Below are positions 34,434 through 43,519 of a stretch of 44,147 bases of DNA, in pieces (positions within the stretch are counted from its first letter, which is position 1; every line of letters starts with the position of its first letter). Made by a program: the position numbers and the translations under genes. The notes under the pieces were generated by a model. It searched no databases, had not been told where the DNA came from, and saw only the letters and a list, made by a program, of their open reading frames with translations. The stretch comes from Prevotella sp. (GTDB taxonomy: Bacteria > Bacteroidota > Bacteroidia > Bacteroidales > Bacteroidaceae), in contig JAGCRH010000033.1 of NCBI GenBank assembly GCA_017964785.1, positions 1 through 44,147 of the forward strand, given 5' to 3'.

Positions 34434-37400
34434 ATGAGAAAACAAGTATTATTCTCTGTGATGTTCATCCTAAATGTGCTGGTAGGACTTACAGTCTGTC
34501 CGATATTTGCGATGGCATCAGTGGCACAGCAGACCATTCAGGTCAGCGGCCAGGTTGTTGACCAAGATGGTGAAGCATTGATTGGTGCAACCATCAAGGT
34601 AAAGGGATCCCAGACCGGTGTAGTGACCGACTATGACGGTAACTTCCAGGTGAATGCTCCTTCGGATGCCACTCTCGTGGTAAGTTATGTAGGTTTTAAG
34701 GATCGTGAGATTGCCGTAAACGGACGTGCTGTTCTTGGACAGATCCAACTTGAATCTGACGCCCAAGTTCTCGATCAGGTGGTGGTTGTGGGTTATGGTA
34801 CCCAGAAGAAAGCAGACCTGACTGGTTCTGTGTCTATCGTGAATGCTGAAGAACTGAAGCGCGTGTCTCACTCAAACATTTCTTCTATGCTGGAAGGTAA
34901 GGTGGCTGGTGTACAGATTACTTCTGACGGTCAGCCGGGTGCGGACCCAGCCGTGAAGATTCGTGGTTTGGGTACCTTTGGTAGTACCGCTCCACTGTAT
35001 GTCATTGACGGCGTGCCCATGGGTACTTCTATTCGTGATTTCTCTCCTAACGATATCGAGACCATTCAGGTGTTGAAGGATGCATCTGCCGGTGCTATCT
35101 ACGGTTCTCGTGCTGCTAACGGCGTGGTAATCATCACGACCAAGAATGGTAAGAAGGAACAACCCCTGAAAGTGGACTATAAGGGCTACTTCGGTGTTGA
35201 CTGGATTCCTACTGGTGAGTATAAGATGATGAATGCTGATCAGTATAGCCAATACATAGGACAGGCTTTTGCAAACACTAGCCAGGTATCTGGTGTCCAG
35301 AGGACTCTGCCTGGTGGTTACACTTATCATACTGAGACTGGTAGATATGCATTTCAGGACAACACCAATACCAACTGGGTGGATGAGGCCTTTAAGACTG
35401 GATTCCGTCAGAACCACAACATTAACCTCAGTGGTGGTGGTGCACATAACACATATAGTGTAGGTCTTGACTATTTCCAGCAGAAAGGAACTTTGAAGGG
35501 CGCAGGTCCTAACTACCAGCGTTTTACGGCACGTGTGAACAATACGATGGAGACGAAGTTCATCAACTTCCATACCAGCCTCGTTTACTCTCACTCTAAC
35601 CAAGATGGTATTGGTATAGGTAACGATCAGGAGTACATCCAAGGACTTTATGGAATGGATGGCGCCAATGTGTTAAGCAACTCTTTGCTGATGCCACCAA
35701 CTATCAAAGCATACGACGAGTCAACATGGTATCTGGATGATATTGTTTCTGCTGCCAAGAATTACAGTTATGACAGTTATGGCTATGGCACCTATTACGA
35801 GTCAGTGCATGGTCCTATCATGCGTGCCAACCCTCTGCTGGTCAACAACTTGATAACACGTAACACTATAGTTGATCGTGTACTTGCTACCGGTTCTGCT
35901 GATGTAAACCTGCTGAAGATGATCGGCATCGACAGCAAGAGTCAAAAATTGAACTATAAACTCAACCTCTCTTACAGCAAGACCTATGCATCGTATAAGA
36001 ACTGGACATCAGCATGGATTCAAAGTGGTAAAGTCTATTTGGATAAGAGTAATGAGAAACTAAGCAAGGAAACACGTCAATGGTCAGACTTCCTTGTGGA
36101 AAATACTATCACTTATGACGGAACATTCGGATTACACCATGTTAATTTATTAGGCGGTATCACCTATGAGGAGGAAAACTACAACTCTCTATGGGGTGAG
36201 GGAAAGAACTTCCCAGAGCCTTACTTCCTCCAATTGGGTAATGCAAACGACAGAAATTCCAGTTCCAACGAAAGCAAGCATGCTCTGACCTCTTTTATTG
36301 GTCGTCTGATCTATGATTATGACAGCAAGTACCTTTTCTCTTTCGTTATCCGTCGTGACGGTAGTTCCCGTCTGTCTAAGAATATCCGCTGGGGTACCTT
36401 CCCGTCAATCTCTATAGGTTGGCGTTTTGATAAGGAAAAGTTCTTCCCTATCAACCGTGACATCGTTAATATGTTCAAAGTTCGTGCCAGTTATGGTGAA
36501 CTCGGTAACGAGAATATCGGAGAATACATGTATCAGGCGACAATGCGTTATGGATACCTTCTCTATAGTTTTGGTAACAATATAGTTTCTGGTTCTGCTA
36601 TTGAGAGATATGTGAATGAGAACATCACATGGGAGAAGAAGAAGACAACCAATATCGGTATTGACCTCGCTATGTTCAACAACCGTTTGGAGTTCACTGC
36701 AGAGTGGTATAAGAACAAGTCGTCAGAGTTGCTGTACAGCGTTCCTGTTCCCTCAACGGCAGGTGCAGGCTCTTTGAACAACCCCGCCTATAAGGTGACG
36801 ATGAATGCAGCTACTATGGAGAACAGTGGCTTTGAGTTTTCTGCTACCTATCGAAACAACGACCATCCTTTCAAGTGGCAGGTGAGTGCTAACCTTAGTA
36901 CTTTGAAGAACAAGGTGACCTCACTCGGCTTCACCAACGAGCCATATTTGGAAGGCGACTGTATCACAAAGGTAGGTGAGGAAGTTGGTCAGTTCTACGG
37001 CTATGTCTATGAGGGTATTGCCCGCACACAGGCAGACTTGGACGATCATGCCACACAGGTGGGTGCCAACGTCGGTGACTGTCTTTATAAGGACATCAGT
37101 GGTCCTGACGGCACACCTGATGGTGTCATTGACACCTATGATCGCACGACCATCGGCAGCGGTATGCCTAAGGTGAACTTTGGTATCAGCGCGCGTTTCG
37201 AGTATAAGAATCTCGATTTGGCTATCTCTACCTTTGGTTCTTTGAACTATCATGTTACAGATGGTCTGTACAACACACTGACCTCATCCTATGGCTATCT
37301 CAACAAGGAGGCTTCTGTATCAGAAGCCAATCGCTGGTCTGACGATGGTTTGACATATATTTCCAATGTTCCTCGTACTTATATAGAAAGCACTGCGTCT

Positions 37401-37676
37401 CAGGCATGGAACGACTTGTTCAGTGACCGAAGGATCCAGAATGCTGCATATTGGAAAATTGCCAATATCGAGTTAGGCTATAACTTCCCCGACAAGTGGT
37501 TTAAGGGAGTGGTTTCCGGAGCCCGTGTCTATGTATCGGCTCAGAATCTCTATACCTTTACCAAATATAAAGGCTACAATGTAGACTTTGCCGGTGCTCC
37601 TTTCCAACCTGGTAACAACTGGTGCTCTTACCCCAGTGCACGCAGTTTCATGGCTGGTATCCTCTTCTCGTTCTAA
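34434..37676 (+). CDS. susC: SusC-like TonB-dependent outer membrane receptor
   Basis: This 1080-residue receptor imports oligosaccharides across the outer membrane using TonB energy. It has a signal peptide, a carboxypeptidase-regulatory-like domain (about 36-115; VSGQVVDQDGEALIGATIKV), a TonB box region (DQVVVVGYGTQKK), a plug domain (about 120-240; VRIRGLGTFG-type segments and the SusC hallmark LKDASAGAIYGSRAANGVVI) and a 22-strand barrel ending in ARSFMAGILFSF. The terminal Phe is normal for the family. It is the first gene of the utilisation locus, upstream of susD. Strong use of GGT, CGT and GCT codons suggests high expression. Confidence 0.95.
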   Translation: MRKQVLFSVMFILNVLVGLTVCPIFAMASVAQQTIQVSGQVVDQDGEALIGATIKVKGSQTGVVTDYDGNFQVNAPSDATLVVSYVGFKDREIAVNGRAVLGQIQLESDAQVLDQVVVVGYGTQKKADLTGSVSIVNAEELKRVSHSNISSMLEGKVAGVQITSDGQPGADPAVKIRGLGTFGSTAPLYVIDGVPMGTSIRDFSPNDIETIQVLKDASAGAIYGSRAANGVVIITTKNGKKEQPLKVDYKGYFGVDWIPTGEYKMMNADQYSQYIGQAFANTSQVSGVQRTLPGGYTYHTETGRYAFQDNTNTNWVDEAFKTGFRQNHNINLSGGGAHNTYSVGLDYFQQKGTLKGAGPNYQRFTARVNNTMETKFINFHTSLVYSHSNQDGIGIGNDQEYIQGLYGMDGANVLSNSLLMPPTIKAYDESTWYLDDIVSAAKNYSYDSYGYGTYYESVHGPIMRANPLLVNNLITRNTIVDRVLATGSADVNLLKMIGIDSKSQKLNYKLNLSYSKTYASYKNWTSAWIQSGKVYLDKSNEKLSKETRQWSDFLVENTITYDGTFGLHHVNLLGGITYEEENYNSLWGEGKNFPEPYFLQLGNANDRNSSSNESKHALTSFIGRLIYDYDSKYLFSFVIRRDGSSRLSKNIRWGTFPSISIGWRFDKEKFFPINRDIVNMFKVRASYGELGNENIGEYMYQATMRYGYLLYSFGNNIVSGSAIERYVNENITWEKKKTTNIGIDLAMFNNRLEFTAEWYKNKSSELLYSVPVPSTAGAGSLNNPAYKVTMNAATMENSGFEFSATYRNNDHPFKWQVSANLSTLKNKVTSLGFTNEPYLEGDCITKVGEEVGQFYGYVYEGIARTQADLDDHATQVGANVGDCLYKDISGPDGTPDGVIDTYDRTTIGSGMPKVNFGISARFEYKNLDLAISTFGSLNYHVTDGLYNTLTSSYGYLNKEASVSEANRWSDDGLTYISNVPRTYIESTASQAWNDLFSDRRIQNAAYWKIANIELGYNFPDKWFKGVVSGARVYVSAQNLYTFTKYKGYNVDFAGAPFQPGNNWCSYPSARSFMAGILFSF

Positions 37677-37705
37677 AATTGATAAGTGAAAAACGATAAT
37701 TGAAA

Positions 37706-39541
37706 ATGATTATGAAACTATATAAAGTAACATTTGCCCTGATATTGGGTATCGGTTCGCTGACTTCGTGCAGCGAAAAACTGGACTTGGCAAACCCTAA
37801 CGAACCGACTACTGCAACCTTTGGTAACACAGTAGACGACTTGGAGGAGGCTGTTATTGCATGTTACCATCACATGCGTATGGAAGGCACCTATGCTCGT
37901 GTCGGTTATGCTCATGATGCGGTTCGCGGTGATGAGATGTGGAACCCACAACATGCATGGTATTTAGGTATAGACCATTTCAATGCGGCTGCCACTAACG
38001 AAGTTGCCGCAGACTGGATCTGGCGTGACCAGTATTTTGCCATCAACGTTTGTAATTTTATCATCACCAAATGTGGTGAGGATAATACAGCACTGACGGA
38101 AACAATGAAACGTATCAAGGGACAGGCATTGTTCATTCGTGGTCTCGCTTACTTTAATCTTGCTAACTATTACCAGAATCCTGCACTTATTACTAGTTAC
38201 AACGACTACTCTACCATGGAAGGTCTGTATGCTTATAACTGGCAGGAAGGAGATGAGGACGAGTTCGACCAATATGACCGCGTAATGGATCAGGTAGAGA
38301 AAGACTTTGAAGAGGCTCTCGAACTGCTGCCTACCAAGGACTTGGGCGGTGAGTGGGCGAAAGGTCGTGCCAATAAAGGAGCCGCCGCAGGCTTCTATGC
38401 GCGTGCACTTATGCAGCGACATAAGTACAATGAGGCTCTTGTCACGCTGAAAGCCATTATTGTCGGCACGTATGGTAATTATGAGTTAATGAAAGAATAT
38501 GGTGATAACTTCCGTGAAGGGTCTGCTTACGAGAACAATGCTGAAAGTCTCTTTGAGATTCAGTTCATGGATTATGGCACCCAACAGGGCTCAGACGATG
38601 AGTGGACTCAAGTGAATGTTAGTAAGAACTCTGCCCAAGGGCATGCCTTAGAGGCTAACTTTGCAGGTGAATATGCAAGTGGTTGGGCAGATCTGTCTGC
38701 TTCTCCTTGGCTCTACCATCTTTACAAAAGCCAGAGAACAAAGGGTAACTCTCTTGACCCACGCCTTTATTGGACTATTGCTACTTATGAGCCAGAGTGG
38801 GACAACTATGCGTTTGGCAACTCATACTATACAGAGACGCTGACAGAAGAGGATTATATTTATGTGAAACCTGCACCAGGAGAGACCCCCAAACAGGTGA
38901 AGTCAGTTACACGCCCAAGCGACAATGGTGGTCTGCCTATTGCCAAGTGGACAAATCTGCGCACAAATCTTTATTCCTCTGCTATTACAGGTCTGAGATG
39001 TGGTATCAACCTCCGACTGATGCGTTACTCTGATGTTCTGCTTCGTGCCGCTGAGTGCGAGAATGAGGTGAACGGTCCTACACAGCAGGCTATCGACTGG
39101 ATCAATGAGGTGCGCCGCCGCGCTAATCTGGAAGACCTACAGTTGTCTGACTATAATACCGCCGACTTGCTGTTTGAGCAGATTGCCAACGTGGAACGTC
39201 CGACAGAATTCGGTTGTGAGCATGGTCGTGGCTTCGATTTGCTGCGCTGGGGATTCTTCTATTCCGCAGATCGTTTGAAGCAGATGAAGGAACATTCTGC
39301 ATACATCCTGACTCCTGACTGCTCAAAGGTGAAGGATGAGGTGAAATATGGTGATATTGGAGTTATCAGTTCTTTCGATGACTATGTTCCTGGACATGAG
39401 TTCCTGCCTATCTTCCAGTCAACATTGAACAACAATGCCAACCTGAGAGGAAATTCTGCCAACCTTAATAGAAACAATTCTGACTACTTCGCAAAGAAGG
39501 GATGGAAGATTCACCCTGTTGTTGAGTTGTCCAAAAAGTAA
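37706..39541 (+). CDS. susD: SusD-like glycan-binding lipoprotein
   Basis: This lipoprotein of about 611 residues caps the SusC barrel and binds glycan. The signal YKVTFALILGIGSLTSCSEK ends at a Cys. The SusD helical core is seen in RIKGQALFIRGLAYFNLANY (the tetratricopeptide-like helices) and the C-terminal RYSDVLLRAAECENEVNG followed by AIDWINEVRRRA, both conserved in the family. The start is uncertain among ATGs at 37706 and 37712; I use 37706. It lies 29 nt after susC and the surface-protein gene follows 25 nt downstream. Confidence 0.93.
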   Translation: MIMKLYKVTFALILGIGSLTSCSEKLDLANPNEPTTATFGNTVDDLEEAVIACYHHMRMEGTYARVGYAHDAVRGDEMWNPQHAWYLGIDHFNAAATNEVAADWIWRDQYFAINVCNFIITKCGEDNTALTETMKRIKGQALFIRGLAYFNLANYYQNPALITSYNDYSTMEGLYAYNWQEGDEDEFDQYDRVMDQVEKDFEEALELLPTKDLGGEWAKGRANKGAAAGFYARALMQRHKYNEALVTLKAIIVGTYGNYELMKEYGDNFREGSAYENNAESLFEIQFMDYGTQQGSDDEWTQVNVSKNSAQGHALEANFAGEYASGWADLSASPWLYHLYKSQRTKGNSLDPRLYWTIATYEPEWDNYAFGNSYYTETLTEEDYIYVKPAPGETPKQVKSVTRPSDNGGLPIAKWTNLRTNLYSSAITGLRCGINLRLMRYSDVLLRAAECENEVNGPTQQAIDWINEVRRRANLEDLQLSDYNTADLLFEQIANVERPTEFGCEHGRGFDLLRWGFFYSADRLKQMKEHSAYILTPDCSKVKDEVKYGDIGVISSFDDYVPGHEFLPIFQSTLNNNANLRGNSANLNRNNSDYFAKKGWKIHPVVELSKK

Positions 39542-39566
39542 AGTGAAACTGTAAAAAGATACAATT

Positions 39567-41552
39567 ATGAAATATATCAATAAATTAGCATCTGTCTTTT
39601 TCATGGCAGCCCTTGCCTTGCTGACTATGACGAGTTGTGAGGGTGGAGACCTTTATAACGTAGGCGCTCCTGACTGGCTCTCAGAAATGGGCGGTGAAGA
39701 GGATGAACCCGAACCAGAGGAGGAACTCGTGGGTCAGATGGAAGATGTGTATAACATCGGTAAGGAAGATCTGTCCTCTGGTTTCTTCACATTAGGTAAG
39801 ACTTATGTCGTACCCGCTGGTGCAAAGTGGCAGGCTCAGTTTATGCTGACTGTCAATCCTGACAATAAGTATTATAAAAACTTCTATATTGTCCTGAATG
39901 CATGTAAAAATGCAGAGACAGGCGAACTGGGTGATGAGTATGGTGTTATTCGTTATGACAACGATCCTTCAAAAAACTCTGAGTGGAATACTGTAGGTAC
40001 TGAAATTGATCGTAGTCTTGTTGATGGTAACTTTAACAATTCATCAGGTGAGGATGATATTGATGCTTCCGTTCAAAAGATGAATGGTAAGATTACACTG
40101 ACCGTTGATCGTACTGATGGTGGTCTCTTTATCAAAATGACCAATGGAACGCTGACAAAGACTTATACTCAGACGACTCCATTCCCTTCAACAGGAACTG
40201 ATGCTCCTTTGGCATGCCGTATCGGTATTGAACAGTCATTGGTTAACTTCATCTCTACCAATGTCGAGCCAATCGGTGGTTGCACTTCTGCCAATGATAA
40301 GCAACCTCTTTCTATGGAGTTGTCTGGTGTACCCAGTGAAGTACTTGTTGGCACAGAACTCGCTGAGGCTATGGCTAATGTGACAGCAACTGTTACCTTC
40401 GAGGAAGGTGTTACTGCAAATGTTACTGCAGAGAATCTTCAGTTCGAGGCTATTCCTAATATGACAGACCTTGGTCAGAAAACACTTATTGTTCTCTATA
40501 ACAAGACCTTCAAGGGTGCTAATGCCGACAAGCCTGTCATGGCAAGTAAGACCTTCAGTGTTGTGAAAGAACTCTCTGCATTCACGCAGACCGTAGTTGT
40601 TCCAACTCCACTGATGATTGGTCTTGAGGACAATACGACACCTTGGTGGACAGCATTTACCGATAATATTAAGGTAGAACCAAAGGAAACAAAGGTGGTG
40701 AACTTCACCAATTACACTGCTGGCGATGCCAATTTCAAGAACTATTTGATTATTATGAATAAGGCTGATATTTCTGCAGAGTATGGTGTCGTACGTGCAG
40801 ACAACTGGGGTTGGGGCGCCGGCATTGACGGTAATGCTAACTTCCAGAAGATAGGTGGTTTCGCAACTGATGAAGAGTGGGCTGCTTGGCGTGACGCCAT
40901 GAAGGGGGCTAAGTGTACTGCTTATGTTACCAATAATGGTGATGGTACTGCAGATATTAAGATTGTGATGCATGGTGTTGATGATAAGGACTATGTTCAG
41001 GAGTATAAGGGTATCAATACCATTGATCCTGATAATTTCTACTTCCGCTTTACCTGTGAGGGTGCTCACCTTGTGTTCGACAATGCAATCGGTGCAACGG
41101 ATAATACTACTCCATGGTGGACGGTATTCACCCCCAATGTGCAAGTGCCTGCTCATACAGAATGTACCGTCAACTTCATCAACTACACTGCTGGCGATGC
41201 CAATTTCAAGAACTTTGTTATTATTCTGAATAAGGCTGATAATGCCGAGTATGGTGTTGTACGTGCAGACAACTGGGGTTGGGGCGCCGGCATTGACGGT
41301 AATGCTAACTTCCAGAAGATTGGTGGCTTCGCAACTGATGAAGAGTGGGCTGCTTGGCGTGGTGCTATGAATGGTGCAAAGGTTTCTGCCAAGATAGTGA
41401 ATAATGGTGATGGTACTGCAGATATCAGAATTGTGATGCATGGTACTGATGGAAACGACTATACTCAGGACTACTTAGGTATCAATACCATTGATCCTGA
41501 CAATTTCTACTTCCGTTTCACCTGTGAAGGTGCTCACTTGGTATTTGAATAA
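39567..41552 (+). CDS. Surface glycan-binding-type lipoprotein with tandem duplicated domains
   Basis: This 661-residue lipoprotein (signal LALLTMTSCEGG) has an acidic linker and then three related beta-rich domains: about 55-230, 345-500 and 505-661, with an Ig-like segment between the first two. The last two are nearly identical (VVRADNWGWGAGIDGNANF and DPDNFYFRFTCEGAHLVF occur in both), as is a 62-bp DNA block at 40791-40852 and 41259-41320. The domains look like carbohydrate-binding modules with many Trp and Tyr. It takes the SusE/SusF position of the locus, so it probably holds the polymer at the cell surface. I do not assign a numbered CBM family. Confidence 0.8.
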   Translation: MKYINKLASVFFMAALALLTMTSCEGGDLYNVGAPDWLSEMGGEEDEPEPEEELVGQMEDVYNIGKEDLSSGFFTLGKTYVVPAGAKWQAQFMLTVNPDNKYYKNFYIVLNACKNAETGELGDEYGVIRYDNDPSKNSEWNTVGTEIDRSLVDGNFNNSSGEDDIDASVQKMNGKITLTVDRTDGGLFIKMTNGTLTKTYTQTTPFPSTGTDAPLACRIGIEQSLVNFISTNVEPIGGCTSANDKQPLSMELSGVPSEVLVGTELAEAMANVTATVTFEEGVTANVTAENLQFEAIPNMTDLGQKTLIVLYNKTFKGANADKPVMASKTFSVVKELSAFTQTVVVPTPLMIGLEDNTTPWWTAFTDNIKVEPKETKVVNFTNYTAGDANFKNYLIIMNKADISAEYGVVRADNWGWGAGIDGNANFQKIGGFATDEEWAAWRDAMKGAKCTAYVTNNGDGTADIKIVMHGVDDKDYVQEYKGINTIDPDNFYFRFTCEGAHLVFDNAIGATDNTTPWWTVFTPNVQVPAHTECTVNFINYTAGDANFKNFVIILNKADNAEYGVVRADNWGWGAGIDGNANFQKIGGFATDEEWAAWRGAMNGAKVSAKIVNNGDGTADIRIVMHGTDGNDYTQDYLGINTIDPDNFYFRFTCEGAHLVFE

Positions 41553-41560
41553 TCATTTAA

Positions 41561-43516
41561 ATGAATCATATTATGAAATATATCTCTAAATTTATAGTGC
41601 TGTTAGCCATCGTAATGATGGCAACAGCCTGTAAGGACGACCTCAACGAGGTAAACAATCCTCTGACAGTTACGGCTCCGACGGTGACTTCCGTTTCTGG
41701 AACCTATGCCATTGTTACTGCAACGGCTACTGGTTCGCACATCATCCATCGTGGTGTATGCTATTCAACTTCACCTAATCCTACAATTAGTGATGATAAG
41801 GTGTATTCTACCAGTAAGGATATGGTTCTGACTATCGGCGGTCTTACTAAGAGCACTACCTACTACGTTCGTGGTTTCGCGCAGACAAGTTTTGATGTGG
41901 CTTATTCGAGTGAGGTGTCTTTTACGACCACTTCTTCAGAATCTACAGAAGACGATCCCCAGACTGAGGGGCCATCAGCATTGAAGCGTGTCAGCGTGCA
42001 TGATCCAAGCGTGGTTTGGGATCCATCAACCAGCAGGTATTATATCTTCGGTTCACACCGTGCTGCTGCTAAGTGTAACAATATGATGTCTTGGGAGGCA
42101 TTTACTGCTCCCTGGGCTACTGCTACCAGCACAAATGCCGATAATGTCGATGCATTTACCACTCCTCAGATTACTAAGGTAGAGAAGGGTGGAGCAGAGT
42201 ATGACCTCAACTTCAACGCGCTTGCTTGGTCTCAGCGCGGTAGTGCAACATACGATATTAATGGTAATATGTGGGCTCCTGACGTTATCTATAACAAGAA
42301 GTTGGGTAAGTGGTGCATGTATCTAAGCATCAATGGCGATGCTTGGTATTCAAGCATCATTATGCTGACAGCAGACAACATCGCAGGTCCTTATCGCTAT
42401 CAGTCTCCTGTTGTGATGAGTGGATTCAGGGATGGTGATTCTTATAAATCTACCGACTTGGAGATTGTCCTGGGTGAGCAAACTTCGCTACCTTCACGCT
42501 ATGCTCCAAGTGATAACTACGGTAATCACTGGCCGAATGCTATCGACCCCTGTGTGTTCTATGACGAGGATGGCAAACTATGGATGTCATACGGCTCTTG
42601 GAGCGGTGGTATCTTCATGCTGGAACTTGATGAGGAGACTGGTCTGCGTGACTATGATGTGACATATGCTGAAAATGAGACTTCAGATCCTTACTTTGGC
42701 AAGAAGATTGCCGGTGGACATTATGTATCGGGTGAGGCCTCTTACATCGAGTTTATCGGCGGTTACTATTTCCTGTTCATGACTTATGGAGGTCTGGAGG
42801 CTGCTGGCGGTTACCAGATGCGCGTGTTCCGCTCACTGAATCCTGATGGACCATTCGTTGACAGTAAGGGCAGTTCCGCAGTTTATGACACCTATCAGTT
42901 GAACTTCGGTCCTACGGAGAACGACGGTAACCGTGGCGTAAATATCTTCGGTGCTTATGGAGACTGGGGCTTCCAGACATTAGGTGATTGGGCTGAGCGC
43001 GCCCAAGGTCACAACAGTATCATCGCTGCTCAAGACGGACGTACCTATCTGGTGTATCATACGCGCTTCCAGAATCGGGGTGAGGGCCATGAGGTACGCG
43101 TTCACCAAGTTTATCAAAACGAAGAGGGCTGGCTGGTAGCAGCTCCGTTTGAATATACAGGTGAAGGCGTGAAGAGTGCAGGTATTGCTGTTGCTCAGAA
43201 GGTGGCTACAACTGATATCCCAGGTGAATACAGGCTGTTGACTCATAGGTACGGACTTGATCATGCTGCCAAGGAAATTTCTGTTCCTGTTAATGTTACA
43301 CTGAATGCCGATGGTTCTATCTCTGGTGGAGTTACTGGTACTTGGAGCGTCAAGTCTGGTACTTCGTATATCACTTTCAATATCGGTTCAGAATTTAAGG
43401 GCGTCATGGTTCCACAGACTTTGGAACCAACTGATACAAAGACTCCTTGCTTCACGGCTCTTGACAGCAAGACCGGTGTTACTATTTGGGGCTATAAAAT
43501 AGTTCTTACTGAATAA
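41561..43516 (+). CDS. GH43 family lipoprotein, probable arabinan-active enzyme
   Basis: This 651-residue enzyme has a lipoprotein signal (Cys24 after MMATA), an FN3-like domain (about 38-124), and a GH43 five-bladed propeller (about 142-510). The three catalytic acids fit Asp148 in VHDPSVVW, an Asp in NAIDPCVFYD (about 329), and a Glu in YVSGEASYIEF (about 393). A C-terminal beta domain of about 140 residues follows, as in some endo-arabinanases. Arabinan is the likely substrate but xylan or related side chains cannot be excluded. The lipid anchor suggests action at the cell surface. It starts 8 nt after the surface-protein gene; a second ATG at 41573 is possible. Confidence 0.86.
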   Translation: MNHIMKYISKFIVLLAIVMMATACKDDLNEVNNPLTVTAPTVTSVSGTYAIVTATATGSHIIHRGVCYSTSPNPTISDDKVYSTSKDMVLTIGGLTKSTTYYVRGFAQTSFDVAYSSEVSFTTTSSESTEDDPQTEGPSALKRVSVHDPSVVWDPSTSRYYIFGSHRAAAKCNNMMSWEAFTAPWATATSTNADNVDAFTTPQITKVEKGGAEYDLNFNALAWSQRGSATYDINGNMWAPDVIYNKKLGKWCMYLSINGDAWYSSIIMLTADNIAGPYRYQSPVVMSGFRDGDSYKSTDLEIVLGEQTSLPSRYAPSDNYGNHWPNAIDPCVFYDEDGKLWMSYGSWSGGIFMLELDEETGLRDYDVTYAENETSDPYFGKKIAGGHYVSGEASYIEFIGGYYFLFMTYGGLEAAGGYQMRVFRSLNPDGPFVDSKGSSAVYDTYQLNFGPTENDGNRGVNIFGAYGDWGFQTLGDWAERAQGHNSIIAAQDGRTYLVYHTRFQNRGEGHEVRVHQVYQNEEGWLVAAPFEYTGEGVKSAGIAVAQKVATTDIPGEYRLLTHRYGLDHAAKEISVPVNVTLNADGSISGGVTGTWSVKSGTSYITFNIGSEFKGVMVPQTLEPTDTKTPCFTALDSKTGVTIWGYKIVLTE

Positions 43517-43519
43517 TAT

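Noticed and set aside
40236-41441. Minus-strand 401-codon frame opposite the surface lipoprotein
   Set aside because: It is a shadow of a duplicated, biased coding region; its own repeats only mirror those of the real gene.
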